Shown here: positions 51,785 to 61,838 of the stretch, one piece after another
How the letters are laid out: each line of letters begins with the position of its first letter
How positions within the stretch are numbered: position 1 is the first letter of the stretch
Assembly (NCBI RefSeq): GCF_004138485.1
Contig: NZ_RYEV01000010.1
Location: 186,001 to 250,000, forward strand
DNA: 64,000 nt
Direction: 5' to 3'
DNA from: Peristeroidobacter soli
Lineage (GTDB): Bacteria > Pseudomonadota > Gammaproteobacteria > Steroidobacterales > Steroidobacteraceae
The notes under the pieces: generated by a model
The model's input: the letters and a program-made list of their open reading frames with translations, nothing else
Database searches by the model: none
Told to the model about the DNA's origin: nothing
Translations under genes and position numbers: made by a program

Positions 51785-51877
51785 CGAGGATCCCCGCCGT
51801 CAGTGAAGATGGAAGATTCTACGACCCTCCTGGTTCAAGAGCGATCCATGATGCCGATTTGTTCCCAGGACGGGCGC

Positions 51878-54800
51878 TCAACGCACGCCCTCGGCATACA
51901 ACTGGCTGACGACCTCGGCGCTCACGGCCTCGTCGTAAATCTTCAGCTGATCGACCAGCCCCATGTACGGCGCATCCCAGAAGTTCACGCCGATGGCGAA
52001 CTGGCGCTGCTCGGCCGGCGTGAAGACATCCGGGAAGCCGGTCAGCGTGTTGACCAGCGCGCCGTTCAGATACAGCCGCAAGGTGCCGTGATCGACCGAC
52101 ATCACCAGGTGCGACCAGGCACCGGTCGGAATGGATGCGTTGAACGTGCCATCGAACCACGCCGTCCCCGACCACAGCATCGTCGGCTGAGTCGTGCCCG
52201 GGCCGCGCGGCACGAGGCTGATCCAGCTCGAGGGCGTGACCCAGCCGAAGAACGCAGTGGTGAATTGAGAGACCGCACTCGGCCGCAGCCACATTGCGAT
52301 CGAGTAGCTGTGATCGCGCACCAGCCCCTCCGGCAGCCGCACGCCTGCGGCACCATCGAGCATCAGCGCGCTGCCCACCGCGCCGGGCATGAATGACACC
52401 GCGCCGCCCGGCTGATCGGCACGCGGCCCCACCACGACGCCCGGACCAAACGCCCCGCGCGAGGCGCTCAGATCGTTCTCGAAGTCATAGGCCGCGATCG
52501 GCGACGGTGGCGCCAGCGAGCGGACCGTCACCTCGAACGCCTTCGTCGTCTGCAGGCCGTTCAACGTGATCGTCGCTGTCAAGGTCACATTCACATCCGG
52601 CGACTCGCGCCCCGGCCGCGTCACCCGACCCGTCGGACTCAGCACCTCAGGACGTGACGACTCCCACGCGATGACCGACGCATATGGCCCCGTGCGTCGC
52701 AGATCGAGATCCGACTGCACGGCGCTCACGTCACCGAGATCCAGAATCTGCGCCGCGGATTGCAACAGCTGCGAACCCGACAGGCGATCGATGTCGAGAC
52801 CTTTGATTTCAGCGGCGGACAGGCTCGCCTCGTAGATCTTGAGCTCATCGACCAGACCGTCGAACGGCAGATCCCAATAATTCACGCCAAGCGCGAACTT
52901 CCCTCGACGCGTGCTGAAGAAATCCGTCAGCGTTCCCGCGCCGAACTTGCGCACGCCGTTCAGATACACCGACACGATCCCGCGATTCACCGAGAGCGCC
53001 ACGTGCGTCCAGGCATTGGCGGGAATGCGCTCGCCGGCGCTACCATCGAACCACGCCTCGCTGCCGCTCCAGAGCATCGTGTTGCCGTCCCAGCCATGCG
53101 GCACGAGACTGATCCAGCGATTTGAGAACGGCACCCCAGCCGCGTCGGTCTGCTCATCGACCGCCCCGAAGAACGCCGGCGTGAATTGCGAGAGCACGCG
53201 CGGATTCGCCCAGAAGGACACGGTGTATTCGTAGTTATCGATCACCCCCTCGGGCAGTAGCACGCCTGAGGTGCCATCGAGACTCACGGCCTGGCCCTGC
53301 TCGCCCGGTGCGAACGACACCGCGCCCAGATTCCAGAGACGATTGCCGGTCGCGGTGGCGGCGGTGAATCGCCCGAGCTGCTCGCTTAACGAATTCTCGA
53401 AGCTGAACTGCGCGACGCGATTGAAGGGCAGTCGCGCCGGCACGGTGACCTGGAACTGGCGCTGCGCGGTCGCACCGTTCAACGTCATCGTCGCGGTGAG
53501 CGTGACGATGCGATCGCCCTCGCCCACGTTCGGTCTGATGACCGTGCCGTCGGCTTGAATGACGGACGGATCGCTGGAGGACCACGCGATCGCCGTCGCC
53601 CGTGTGCCGCGCGCGGGCAGATCCAGCGTGCCGGCCTTGATGGTCTCGGATAGCGACAGGCTGTCCGAGACATCCTTCAATGCCTGCTTCGTGGTGCGCC
53701 TTTCGAGCTTCGAGCCCCAGATCGACACGCCCTTGTTCGACAGCGCGGTGAACACCGGCACGAGCCTGCTCGCCGCTTCGTTCCACTGCCAGGCGAGCCG
53801 GCCTTCGTAGAGATCGTCGCTGCCGCTCAGCTGGAGGGTGATGCGATTGGGATCGCCGAAGTAGCGCCGATACTGGCCGGTCACTTCGCCCGAAATGCTG
53901 TAGTCCGCATTGAGTGAGATGTAGACGGACTGCTTCGCCTCGCGATTGATGTCCTTGCCCAGATTGATGAACTTGTAGTCGCCCAGCGCATCGTTGGCAT
54001 CGACGATGTTCTGCCCCTTGATCGGCACGTAGCGGTGCGGTGAAGCCACGAGCCAGCCGTCAGCGTTCACGAACATTTCGTGCACGCGAATCGAATGCGC
54101 CTCGCCGCGATTCGGAAAGCGCGTGTGCGTGATCAGGAAATGTTTCTTGGTGGCCGCATCGTAGTACGCCGAATTGTGGCCTGGCGAGAGATAGCCGCGC
54201 GCAGTCTCGCGATCGCCCGGCGCCGCGGCGAAATTGAAGCCGCCCATCAGCTTCACGCCATACGGCGCGATGCTGTCCCAGTTGCCCCGCGCCCCGGCCA
54301 TGTCGCGACCCTCGGCGTCGAGATACGGGCCGTCGGGCGTGCGCGATCGTGAGATACGAATATTGTAGCCGTCGGTGGACACGAAGCCGCCGAAGGAAGT
54401 GAACATGTAGTAGTAGCCGCTCTCAGGGCTGTACAGGATGTAGCTGCCTTCGATCGCGCTGTGATCGCCACCCGCCAGGTGTTTGCCATAGCCTTGCCCC
54501 GGCAGCGGCTTGCCAGTCGTTTCATCCATCTTCAGGATGAAAATGCCGCCGGAATACGAGCCATAGGTCATCCACAACTTGCCTTGCCTGTCGTAGAAAA
54601 CATCCGGATCGATGGTGTTCGGATGAATGGTCGCGTCGTAGTCGGTGATGCCTTCGGGTCCATAGCCCGCCGCGATCTCCGCAGCCGACATTCCTGAGCG
54701 CAGGAAGATGCCTTGATCGACATACGGACCGTCGATGCGATCCGAGGTCGCGACACCGAGATACGAGCGCGGCCCCGTGCACTCCGCGTTCGGCGGAATG

Positions 54801-55165
54801 CCGCAGAAGCTGTAATAGAAGTTATATTTTCCGCTCTTGAGCTTGATGACATCCGCCGCCCAGGAGCCCGGCGCGCCGGTCCACTGCGTGCCGTCGGCGG
54901 GAATCGTGCTCCACAAGGGATTGGCGGCGTCGACACCGTTTGCAACGAACTGCCAGTTCATCAAGTCGGTGCTGCGCGCAGCGGCGAGATGCGAGCCGAA
55001 CACATAGAAACTGCCGTCGTCGGCACGAATCACGGAAGGATCGTGTACCGGCAGATCGTTATGGGTAATCGAAGTCACATCGACCGTTGGGTCGGGTGCA
55101 TCCAACAGGCAGCCGCCCGCGATCAGCAGCACGCCCGCGGCGAGCGCCGTTCTCATCGATTTCAT
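51878..55165 (-). CDS. GH43-family glycoside hydrolase lipoprotein with two Ig-like/LamG modules
   Basis: A 1095-residue cell-surface or periplasmic lipoprotein (LLIAGGC, Cys19). Residues about 35-480 are a five-bladed GH43 domain of the endo-arabinanase type: base Asp42 in PVHDPSVIRA, a middle Asp in NTIDPDVFYD and the acid Glu in HSAIEGSYILYS. Then come two copies of an Ig-like segment plus a LamG/concanavalin domain (about 490-800 and 805-1090), each LamG containing FALGVNYWDLPF or FAIGVNFWDAPY. It probably cleaves arabinan or a related plant polysaccharide, with LamG domains binding carbohydrate. It is monocistronic, with no other carbohydrate genes nearby. Confidence 0.88.
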   Translation of the reverse strand: MKSMRTALAAGVLLIAGGCLLDAPDPTVDVTSITHNDLPVHDPSVIRADDGSFYVFGSHLAAARSTDLMNWQFVANGVDAANPLWSTIPADGTQWTGAPGSWAADVIKLKSGKYNFYYSFCGIPPNAECTGPRSYLGVATSDRIDGPYVDQGIFLRSGMSAAEIAAGYGPEGITDYDATIHPNTIDPDVFYDRQGKLWMTYGSYSGGIFILKMDETTGKPLPGQGYGKHLAGGDHSAIEGSYILYSPESGYYYMFTSFGGFVSTDGYNIRISRSRTPDGPYLDAEGRDMAGARGNWDSIAPYGVKLMGGFNFAAAPGDRETARGYLSPGHNSAYYDAATKKHFLITHTRFPNRGEAHSIRVHEMFVNADGWLVASPHRYVPIKGQNIVDANDALGDYKFINLGKDINREAKQSVYISLNADYSISGEVTGQYRRYFGDPNRITLQLSGSDDLYEGRLAWQWNEAASRLVPVFTALSNKGVSIWGSKLERRTTKQALKDVSDSLSLSETIKAGTLDLPARGTRATAIAWSSSDPSVIQADGTVIRPNVGEGDRIVTLTATMTLNGATAQRQFQVTVPARLPFNRVAQFSFENSLSEQLGRFTAATATGNRLWNLGAVSFAPGEQGQAVSLDGTSGVLLPEGVIDNYEYTVSFWANPRVLSQFTPAFFGAVDEQTDAAGVPFSNRWISLVPHGWDGNTMLWSGSEAWFDGSAGERIPANAWTHVALSVNRGIVSVYLNGVRKFGAGTLTDFFSTRRGKFALGVNYWDLPFDGLVDELKIYEASLSAAEIKGLDIDRLSGSQLLQSAAQILDLGDVSAVQSDLDLRRTGPYASVIAWESSRPEVLSPTGRVTRPGRESPDVNVTLTATITLNGLQTTKAFEVTVRSLAPPSPIAAYDFENDLSASRGAFGPGVVVGPRADQPGGAVSFMPGAVGSALMLDGAAGVRLPEGLVRDHSYSIAMWLRPSAVSQFTTAFFGWVTPSSWISLVPRGPGTTQPTMLWSGTAWFDGTFNASIPTGAWSHLVMSVDHGTLRLYLNGALVNTLTGFPDVFTPAEQRQFAIGVNFWDAPYMGLVDQLKIYDEAVSAEVVSQLYAEGVR

Positions 55166-55303
55166 TGTTGATCCCCCGTCTGCTGAGGATCTTTATAACT
55201 CAGACAAATAATTCCTGGCAACAGCTATCGCGCCAGGGCCGGCATCGCAGGAGCGGAACGATTCGCTGGCGCTGGCGTTTCAGGGGTTTGAAGGGGGATA
55301 CGC

Positions 55304-55852
55304 ATGACACCTGCGATGACCCATACCGCGATGGTGACCGCCCTGTTCAAGGACGCGGGCGGTGTCGAACGGGCGTATCACGTCGCGCTCGCACGAGGCT
55401 ACGCCCAGGATGACATCAACCTCGTGCTGTCGGAGGAAACCCGCCGGCGATCCTTCAACGTCGATCAGGTGGAAACCGAGCTCGCTGACAAGGCCGCGCA
55501 CAGCACTGAAAAGAAACAACCGGTGGCCGCGAAGCTCGGTGGTCCCGCGGGCGGCACGGCCGCAACCATCGCCCCTGCCCTCGCCGCCATCGGATCGGCA
55601 GCGTTGCTCCCGGGCCTGGTGCTGGCCGGCCCCATCGCCATCGCGCTGGCCGCCGGTGGCGCGGTGGCAATCACCGGCGGCCTCATCACCGCGCTCACCA
55701 ACTGGGGCATTCCTAAAGGTCGTGTCGAAGCGTACGAGTCGCAGATTCGTCAGGGCGGCGTGTTGATCGGCGTGAAAGCCCGCAACGACGCCGACGCGGC
55801 CTACCTGCAACACGAGTGGCAGAGCGTCGGCGGCGTGTTGATTCGAGCGTAG
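55304..55852 (+). CDS. General-stress-type protein with glycine-rich hydrophobic core
   Basis: A 182-residue protein, start ATG at 55304 after GAAGGGGG. The N-terminal part (MVTALFKDAGGVERAYHVAL...INLVLSEETRRR) resembles the YflT/17M stress-protein domain. A Gly/Ala-rich hydrophobic section (about residues 80-130) could span the membrane once or twice. The C-terminal part (GRVEAYESQIRQGGVLIGVK) repeats the domain's second half. It is likely a stress-induced membrane-associated protein of unknown biochemical role. Confidence 0.7.
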   Translation: MTPAMTHTAMVTALFKDAGGVERAYHVALARGYAQDDINLVLSEETRRRSFNVDQVETELADKAAHSTEKKQPVAAKLGGPAGGTAATIAPALAAIGSAALLPGLVLAGPIAIALAAGGAVAITGGLITALTNWGIPKGRVEAYESQIRQGGVLIGVKARNDADAAYLQHEWQSVGGVLIRA

Positions 55853-55871
55853 CGCCTGTCATCTCAGCTCG

Positions 55872-55889
55872 AGCGACCCGCGGGTCGCT
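55872..55889 (+). terminator. Perfect 18-bp palindrome after the stress-protein gene
   Basis: AGCGACCCGCGGGTCGCT reads the same on both strands and lies 19 bp after the stop at 55852. An outer pair TCTCAG/CTGAGA offers an alternative larger hairpin. No T-run follows; a Rho-independent terminator with a poor tail, or a protein site, are both possible. Confidence 0.45.
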
Positions 55890-56618
55890 GAGAGAATGAT
55901 CGTGCACGAGAGCCGACGTATCGATGGCGGTGACTGATTCGGCGCCAGCACGGCTGCCATGCGTTGGAGCTGACGCCTCCGCCGTGCCGCGAGCCACTGC
56001 AGGTAGTCATCATTCCTGATGTTACTCGACCCTCGATTGTGGACCATACGCGCGCAGGGACATCATCGGTATTCAGATACAACGAGCATGGGCATGACCT
56101 GCTTCACGGATGTTGACTGTTCAAAGCCGAAAATAAAGATTGCGTGCTGTTTGCTGCTACGTAATCGCACGTAACCCCTACGTCCGAAGATCTCAGGCCC
56201 GCATCAGCCCGCACCCGATTTGAGCCCGGCCGGCGCAATCGCGGCGTCATCCTGTGATGCAAGTCTCCCGGCGCGAATCACAGCATGACGATAGTCCGTT
56301 TAGCCATGTCAACAGCGGCTCATTCCCTCAGGATATACAGCGATGCCTGGTGCACACAGAGGCAAGACGAGCGCAACCACCTTCGTCGCCGGAGCATCAA
56401 ATGCCAGGCAATGCGGCACGCACGCTGCCGGCCGGCATTCGACAATTGAGCAGCCGCAGAAGAATGTCATTGATGGCAGCTCACTAGGTATAACGCAGTA
56501 CCGGGCTACGTCATTACTCCCCTGTTGCTTACTCAACCGGCGGCTCATCCTGTCATCCCGATGTCCGATCCGCCATGACCTCGAATGCGACGAACTCAGC
56601 GTCCGCACGCAGCCTCCC
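55890..56618. other. 729-bp region without a recognisable gene
   Basis: Composition is less GC-rich than the neighbours, with an AT-rich patch around 56120-56150. Open frames on both strands give irregular, low-confidence translations rich in Ser, Arg and Cys. A tail of promoter DNA for the signalling genes and degraded sequence seems most likely. Confidence 0.5.
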
Positions 56619-56789
56619 ATGAGCAACGACATCGCCCCGGCAGCTCATCGTATCCCGGTCATTGACGATACGATCACGACTGGCGATGACTTGCATCGAA
56701 TATTCTCCGGCAGGGCCTCGTCGCCGGCCGCGAAAGCAGCCAAGAGACCGTGGCGCGACCGATCGCTGACAGCGACCCGGCCTCGTTGA
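56619..56789 (+). pseudogene. Remnant of a response-regulator N-terminus
   Basis: From the ATG at 56619 the product begins MSNDIAPAAHRIPVIDDTIT and continues GDDLHRIFSGRASSP before a basic tail and a stop after 56 codons. HRI-VIDD followed by a D-D-HRI-SG pattern matches the first beta-strand and helix of receiver domains of the type HRILVIDD-AIH-DF-KIL; the rest of the receiver is missing. It sits 21 bp before a GGDEF/EAL gene. It is likely a truncated gene; a genuine short peptide cannot be ruled out. Confidence 0.4.
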
Positions 56790-56810
56790 TCTCACGTCGA
56801 GGAGCGATTT

Positions 56811-59462
56811 GTGCTGCGTCGAAAAGCCCTGGCGTCTGGAATACTGGCGACCGTCATCCTGCTGATAGGCGCCATTGCATGCGCCGCTCACGTACTCATC
56901 GGACGCTTCGATGAAATCGAGCTGGCGCAGACGACCGAGCGCGCGGCGCAGGTTGAGCGCTCGTTTCAGGCCGATCTGGATCAGTTGGCGATGAGCAACC
57001 GCGACTATGCCGAGTGGGATGACGCGCAATCCTACATTCTCGACCGACAGCCCACCTTCATTGCCGCGAACTTTTCGGTCGACTCGCTGCGCGGCATGCA
57101 TGTCGATGCGGTGGTGATCCTGGCGGCGAACGGCACTGCGATCTACTCAGCGTTGCTGTCCGAATCCGCCAGGGAATTGCGGTCACCCGCCCCCCGAACG
57201 CTGGTCGACGCCTTCAGCGCCCTTCGGCTCGACGAGTCGGCGCTGCGCAAACTGCCCTCGAGCCGCAGAATCGTGCGCACCTCGCAGGGTCTGACCGCAT
57301 TCTCCGCCGTCGAGATTCGTCGTTCCGACAAATCCGGCGCAACCGGAGCCGTGATGTTCTTTGCGCGCTTTGTGCGAGCCGATGTCATCGAACGTGTACG
57401 GCAAACGAGCCGGCTGCCGGCGGAACTGATCGCGATTCGCGCAGCCGCGACACCAGCGCCCTCCCTCGCCGATTCTCCGCTGCAGGCCTGGCTGGCGGGC
57501 TCCCGCGGTGACAGCCCTGTGGACGCGCACGTTACCGGGCCTGGCACCGTCGAGGGCTTCGCCCTCATCAGCGATGTCGCCAATACTCCTGTCGCGTACT
57601 TCGTCACTGCCAACAAGCGGGATGTCGGTCGATTGGGACGACAGACGACCTGGGAGCTGATGGGCACGCTGGCTGCGCTCATCGTAGTCGGCAGTGGCGC
57701 GCTGCTCGCGATGATTCTGCGTCTGCGGCAGAGCTGGACCGAGCGGGCGGCACTGGAGAGCCGACACCGCAACATCCTCAAACACCTGAACGAAAGCGTC
57801 GCGTTGGCGGACCCACAGACCGGCCAGATCGTCGATGCCAACGACGCTCTGCTGCGAGCGGCCGGATACAGTCGCAAAGACCTGCCCTCGCTGAATGTTC
57901 GCAAAATCTATCTCGACCTGCCGGAGACGCTCGCCGGTGGCTCGCCGGCTGCGGAGCGCCGGGTGCGAGCGCGCAATGGCTGTGTCCACGAGGAGGAAGT
58001 CACGATTACGGATGTCCTCGAAGACGATCGCCCGCTGGTATGCGTGGTCGGCCGGGACTTATCGCAGCGTAAGCAGGCGGAGTTGGCGCTCCAGGAGAAC
58101 CAGAGCAGGCTGGCACATCTGATAGAGCACGATCCTCTCACCGAGCTGCCGAATCGGAACTACCTGAACTCCCGCCTTCCGGCGCTGATCGAATTCGCCC
58201 GAACGCGCGGTCAGTCACTCGCATTGATGCACGTGGACCTCGATCGCTTCAAGAACATCAACGATTCGGGCGGACAAGGCCACGGAGACGCCGTCCTCAA
58301 AATCATTGCCCATCGGCTGTGTTCAGCCACGTCCGGGGACGATGCGGTGGTGCGCATAGGCGCAGATGAGTTCGTCGTCGTTGCACCGGGCGTCACCAGT
58401 ATGAAGGCATCGCGTACGCTGGCCGAGCGCCTGCTGATGAAAATCCGCGAGCCCGTCGAGCTGAACGAGCTGCGCGTCTCGGTGACCGCAAGCCTGGGCG
58501 TCTCGATCTTTCCTCGCGACGCAAACGACGGCGAGACCTTGCTGAGAGACGCCGGAATAGCTTTGCAATCGGCCAAGGAAGGCGGACGCGACTGCTATCG
58601 CGAGTTCTCTCCGGAGATGACAGCGCAGCTGAGTGAGCACCTGGTGCTCGAAAAAGCGCTGCGCAGAGCGCTGGAAAGCTCACAGATCTGTGTCGAGTTC
58701 CAGCCAGTGGTGGATCTGCAGACAGGGCTGCTCGTATCCTTCGAGGCGCTGGCACGCTGGCGCGACCCGGAGCTCGGTGTCGTTTCTCCGGCGCGCTTCA
58801 TTCCAGTTGCGGAACGCAGCGGCCTCATCGTTCCGATGACCGAGGCGATCGTACGGAAAGTCGTACTGCAGCTGAGCGAGTGGCAGCGCTCGAATCTGCT
58901 GCTCGCTCCCGTGGCGGTCAATGTCACGGCTGCCCAGTTCGAGCGCACTCAATTCCCGATTTTCGTTCAGGAAACGACCCTCGAGCACGATGTGGATCCG
59001 CGTTGGCTGGCCTTCGAGGTCAACGAATCGGCGTGGCTCCAGAACTCCTCCAAGCACGTGGTCATGATCGACACGCTGCGTCATGAAGGCTCGCGTATCT
59101 ACATCGACGACTTCGGCACGGGCTTCTCGAACCTCAGCTATCTCAAAACCCTGCCGGTGGACGCCGTGAAGATCGATCAGTCCTTCGTCCGTGGCGTCGC
59201 GACCGATGCCAGTGACGCGGCGATCGTCAGCAGCATCATCGCCATGTCTCGCCAACTGAATCTGTCCACGGTGGCCGAAGGCATCGAAACCGAAGTGCAA
59301 GCCAACAAGCTGCGGGCACTCGGGTGCCTGTATGGACAAGGTCATTATTTCAGTCGCGCTTTGCCCGCCGAGAGGTGCCGCGCGCTACTGGAACAGTTGT
59401 CGGCGGCACAAAGAGTCACTGAAACAGTGACGATGCGCGCCTTCCGAGAAGCCGCCCGCTGA
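56811..59462 (+). CDS. Membrane GGDEF/EAL protein with periplasmic CHASE4-like sensor and PAS domain
   Basis: An 883-residue c-di-GMP enzyme, GTG start at 56811 preceded by GAGGAG. TM1 (about 8-30) and TM2 (about 283-305) bracket a periplasmic sensor with the CHASE4-like DQLAMSNRDYAEWDDA. A PAS domain (about 320-440), GGDEF domain and EAL domain follow. The GGDEF site reads GADEF (residues 517-521), so cyclase activity is uncertain; EAL at 645-647 in FEALARW, EVNES and IYIDDFGTGFS look competent. It is probably mainly a phosphodiesterase controlled by an external signal. Confidence 0.9.
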   Translation: MLRRKALASGILATVILLIGAIACAAHVLIGRFDEIELAQTTERAAQVERSFQADLDQLAMSNRDYAEWDDAQSYILDRQPTFIAANFSVDSLRGMHVDAVVILAANGTAIYSALLSESARELRSPAPRTLVDAFSALRLDESALRKLPSSRRIVRTSQGLTAFSAVEIRRSDKSGATGAVMFFARFVRADVIERVRQTSRLPAELIAIRAAATPAPSLADSPLQAWLAGSRGDSPVDAHVTGPGTVEGFALISDVANTPVAYFVTANKRDVGRLGRQTTWELMGTLAALIVVGSGALLAMILRLRQSWTERAALESRHRNILKHLNESVALADPQTGQIVDANDALLRAAGYSRKDLPSLNVRKIYLDLPETLAGGSPAAERRVRARNGCVHEEEVTITDVLEDDRPLVCVVGRDLSQRKQAELALQENQSRLAHLIEHDPLTELPNRNYLNSRLPALIEFARTRGQSLALMHVDLDRFKNINDSGGQGHGDAVLKIIAHRLCSATSGDDAVVRIGADEFVVVAPGVTSMKASRTLAERLLMKIREPVELNELRVSVTASLGVSIFPRDANDGETLLRDAGIALQSAKEGGRDCYREFSPEMTAQLSEHLVLEKALRRALESSQICVEFQPVVDLQTGLLVSFEALARWRDPELGVVSPARFIPVAERSGLIVPMTEAIVRKVVLQLSEWQRSNLLLAPVAVNVTAAQFERTQFPIFVQETTLEHDVDPRWLAFEVNESAWLQNSSKHVVMIDTLRHEGSRIYIDDFGTGFSNLSYLKTLPVDAVKIDQSFVRGVATDASDAAIVSSIIAMSRQLNLSTVAEGIETEVQANKLRALGCLYGQGHYFSRALPAERCRALLEQLSAAQRVTETVTMRAFREAAR

Positions 59463-59517
59463 GCGCGATCCCAAGCCTCGAGGACACAATTACCGACTGA
59501 GCCGATCCGAGGTGATC

Positions 59518-61698
59518 ATGTCAACGTTCAGCGAAACTCCCCTGACCACCATGCAAGGCTCATACGATTCGTGGTTGGTGGCGCTGTCATTCCTGGTCGC
59601 CGTGCTGGTCTCCTACACAGCGGTGAATCTGGCCACGCGAGTATGCGCATTCAGGCACCAGCGCGTCGTCTGGTGGTTGTCCGGTGGCGCGATCGCCATG
59701 GGGATCGGGATCTGGTCGACGCACTTCATCGGAATGCTGGCGTTCTCTCTGCCCATCGCCATCAGCTATGACGTTCCAAGAACGCTGGGGTCATTGTTGC
59801 TGGCCATTGCCGTTTCCGGCTTCGCGCTCGTCATCGCGAACAGTCAAAGACTCAGCCTGCCACGCCAGGCATGCAGCGCGCTGATGATGGGATTGGGCAT
59901 CGCGGCCGTGCACTACTCCGGCATGTCCGCGATTCAGATAACTCCCGCCATCACGTACGAGAAAACTCTGGTACTGCTCTCCGTCGGCATCGCCGTCGGC
60001 GCATCGTTCATCGCCCTGAAGCTGCTCGTGGGCCTGCGCAGTGCCGCGGGGCCGCGTGCGATCCTCGCTCGAGGCATCGCGGCGCTTTGCATGGGCCTCG
60101 GGATTGCCGGGATGCATTACACCGCCATGTTCGCCTCGCGGTTCGCGGCGAACTCGTACTGCTGGGGAAGCGCAACCCCCAACAGCGACTGGCTGGCCGT
60201 CACCATCGCAGGCTTCGCCCTGGGAATCCTCCTGGTCACGATGATCCTCGCGTTCTACGATGCGCAGCTGGAAGCGAAGGCACGCCAGCATGCCGCAGCC
60301 CTGGAAGAGGCGAACGCAAGACTGCGCGAACAGGCAACTCACGATGCCCTGACGGGCCTGCCCAACCGCGTGCTGCTGGAGGATCGTCTGCGGCAAGCGA
60401 TCGGACTGGCGGATCGCTCGGGCAAGCGCTTCGCCGCCATGATTCTCGACCTCGATCGATTCAAGCTGATCAACGACTCACTGGGGCATCATGCCGGCGA
60501 TGAGCTGCTCAGGGAGGTCGCGAAACGGCTGCAGGGACTACTGCGCAAGAGCGACACCCTGGCCCGACTCGGGGGCGATGAGTTCGTCATCGTCATCGAA
60601 GATGTCGCCGAGCGAAGCGCGCCACAGACGGTCGCGCAGAAGATCATCGCGGCGATCAACCAACGCTTCCGCGCCTACAACGTCGACGTGCATACCTCGC
60701 CGAGCATAGGCATCGCCATCTATCCCGATGATGGACGCGATGGCGCGGCGTTGCTGGCAAAGGCCGACATCGCCATGTACCAGGCCAAGCAAGCCGGTGG
60801 GAACAGATATGAGTTCTTCACCGCCGAAATGAATACGCACGCACAGAGGCGAATGATCCTCGAATCCGGCCTGCGTCGCGCGCTGGCCGAAGGCGAGCTC
60901 GAACTTCACTATCAGCCCAAGGTGGATGTGCTGAGCGGACGGGTCAACAGCACCGAAGCCCTGGTGCGGTGGCGTGACCCTGACCGCGGCCTGATACCGC
61001 CTGCGGAGTTCATTCCGCTCGCCGAGGAAGTCGGCCTCATCCTGCAGATCGGGGATTGGGTGTTGCGCGAGGCGTGCCGGCAGGCCCGTCGCTGGGAGCT
61101 CGACGGCTTGCAGCCGGTACGCGTTGCAGTGAACGTCGCTGCCCACCAGTTCCGTCAGCCCAACTTCATCACCAGCGTGCGAGAGGCGCTCGAAGACACC
61201 GGGCTCGCGCCCTATTACCTGGAGCTGGAGATCACCGAGAGCGCAGTGATGCACAACGCCGCCGGCTCGGCGGCGGTCCTGGAGCAGCTCAGTCGGCTCG
61301 GCGTGCATCTGTCGATCGATGACTTCGGCACGGGATACTCGAGCCTCGCCTACTTGCGCAGCTTCCCTCTGGACAAACTCAAGATCGACCGCAGCTTCAT
61401 TCGCAGCCTGCCCGACAGCACCGAGAACACCGCAATCGTCAACGCCATCGTGGCCCTCTCCCACAGCCTCAACCTGCATGTGATCGCCGAGGGCGTGGAA
61501 ACACAGCCGCAGCTGGATTATCTACGCAAGATCGGTTGCGATCAGTATCAGGGCTATCTGTTCAGCGCGCCGGTTCCAGCCGATGCCTTCGCGCAGCTGC
61601 TTCGCAGTCGGCAGCCCGAACGCGGCGAAGGAACGTTCGACCCGTTGACGACGATGAGCAGGCTCTACGCCAAAGCGCGCAAGGCACCGCTGAAGTGA
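59518..61698 (+). CDS. MHYT-GGDEF-EAL membrane protein
   Basis: A 726-residue c-di-GMP enzyme. Seven N-terminal helices hold three MHYT-like motifs (WSTHFIGMLAF, AVHYSGMSA, GMHYTAMFA), proposed to bind copper and sense oxygen, CO or NO. A GGDEF domain with intact GGDEF (352-356) and an EAL domain with EAL (480-482) and SIDDFGTGYSSLA follow, so both synthesis and breakdown are possible. The ATG at 59518 follows GAGG by six bases. It lies 55 bp after the previous c-di-GMP gene, likely in one transcript. Confidence 0.93.
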   Translation: MSTFSETPLTTMQGSYDSWLVALSFLVAVLVSYTAVNLATRVCAFRHQRVVWWLSGGAIAMGIGIWSTHFIGMLAFSLPIAISYDVPRTLGSLLLAIAVSGFALVIANSQRLSLPRQACSALMMGLGIAAVHYSGMSAIQITPAITYEKTLVLLSVGIAVGASFIALKLLVGLRSAAGPRAILARGIAALCMGLGIAGMHYTAMFASRFAANSYCWGSATPNSDWLAVTIAGFALGILLVTMILAFYDAQLEAKARQHAAALEEANARLREQATHDALTGLPNRVLLEDRLRQAIGLADRSGKRFAAMILDLDRFKLINDSLGHHAGDELLREVAKRLQGLLRKSDTLARLGGDEFVIVIEDVAERSAPQTVAQKIIAAINQRFRAYNVDVHTSPSIGIAIYPDDGRDGAALLAKADIAMYQAKQAGGNRYEFFTAEMNTHAQRRMILESGLRRALAEGELELHYQPKVDVLSGRVNSTEALVRWRDPDRGLIPPAEFIPLAEEVGLILQIGDWVLREACRQARRWELDGLQPVRVAVNVAAHQFRQPNFITSVREALEDTGLAPYYLELEITESAVMHNAAGSAAVLEQLSRLGVHLSIDDFGTGYSSLAYLRSFPLDKLKIDRSFIRSLPDSTENTAIVNAIVALSHSLNLHVIAEGVETQPQLDYLRKIGCDQYQGYLFSAPVPADAFAQLLRSRQPERGEGTFDPLTTMSRLYAKARKAPLK

Positions 61699-61838
61699 GC
61701 GGGCAATGGCCTCACTTCGGAAACTAGCTATCTTCATGCGCTCGAACTTGCGATTGACCCGATCTTGCTGATTCATCGCACCGTGCGTACCCTTCCATCC
61801 TGCTGTCGGCATCACCTTGTTGACGACAGGGATCACGG

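Noticed and set aside
56343-56618. Plus-strand frame upstream of the receiver remnant
   Set aside because: Composition is erratic, with several Cys and Arg clusters and no recognisable motif; only the part from 56619 looks protein-derived.
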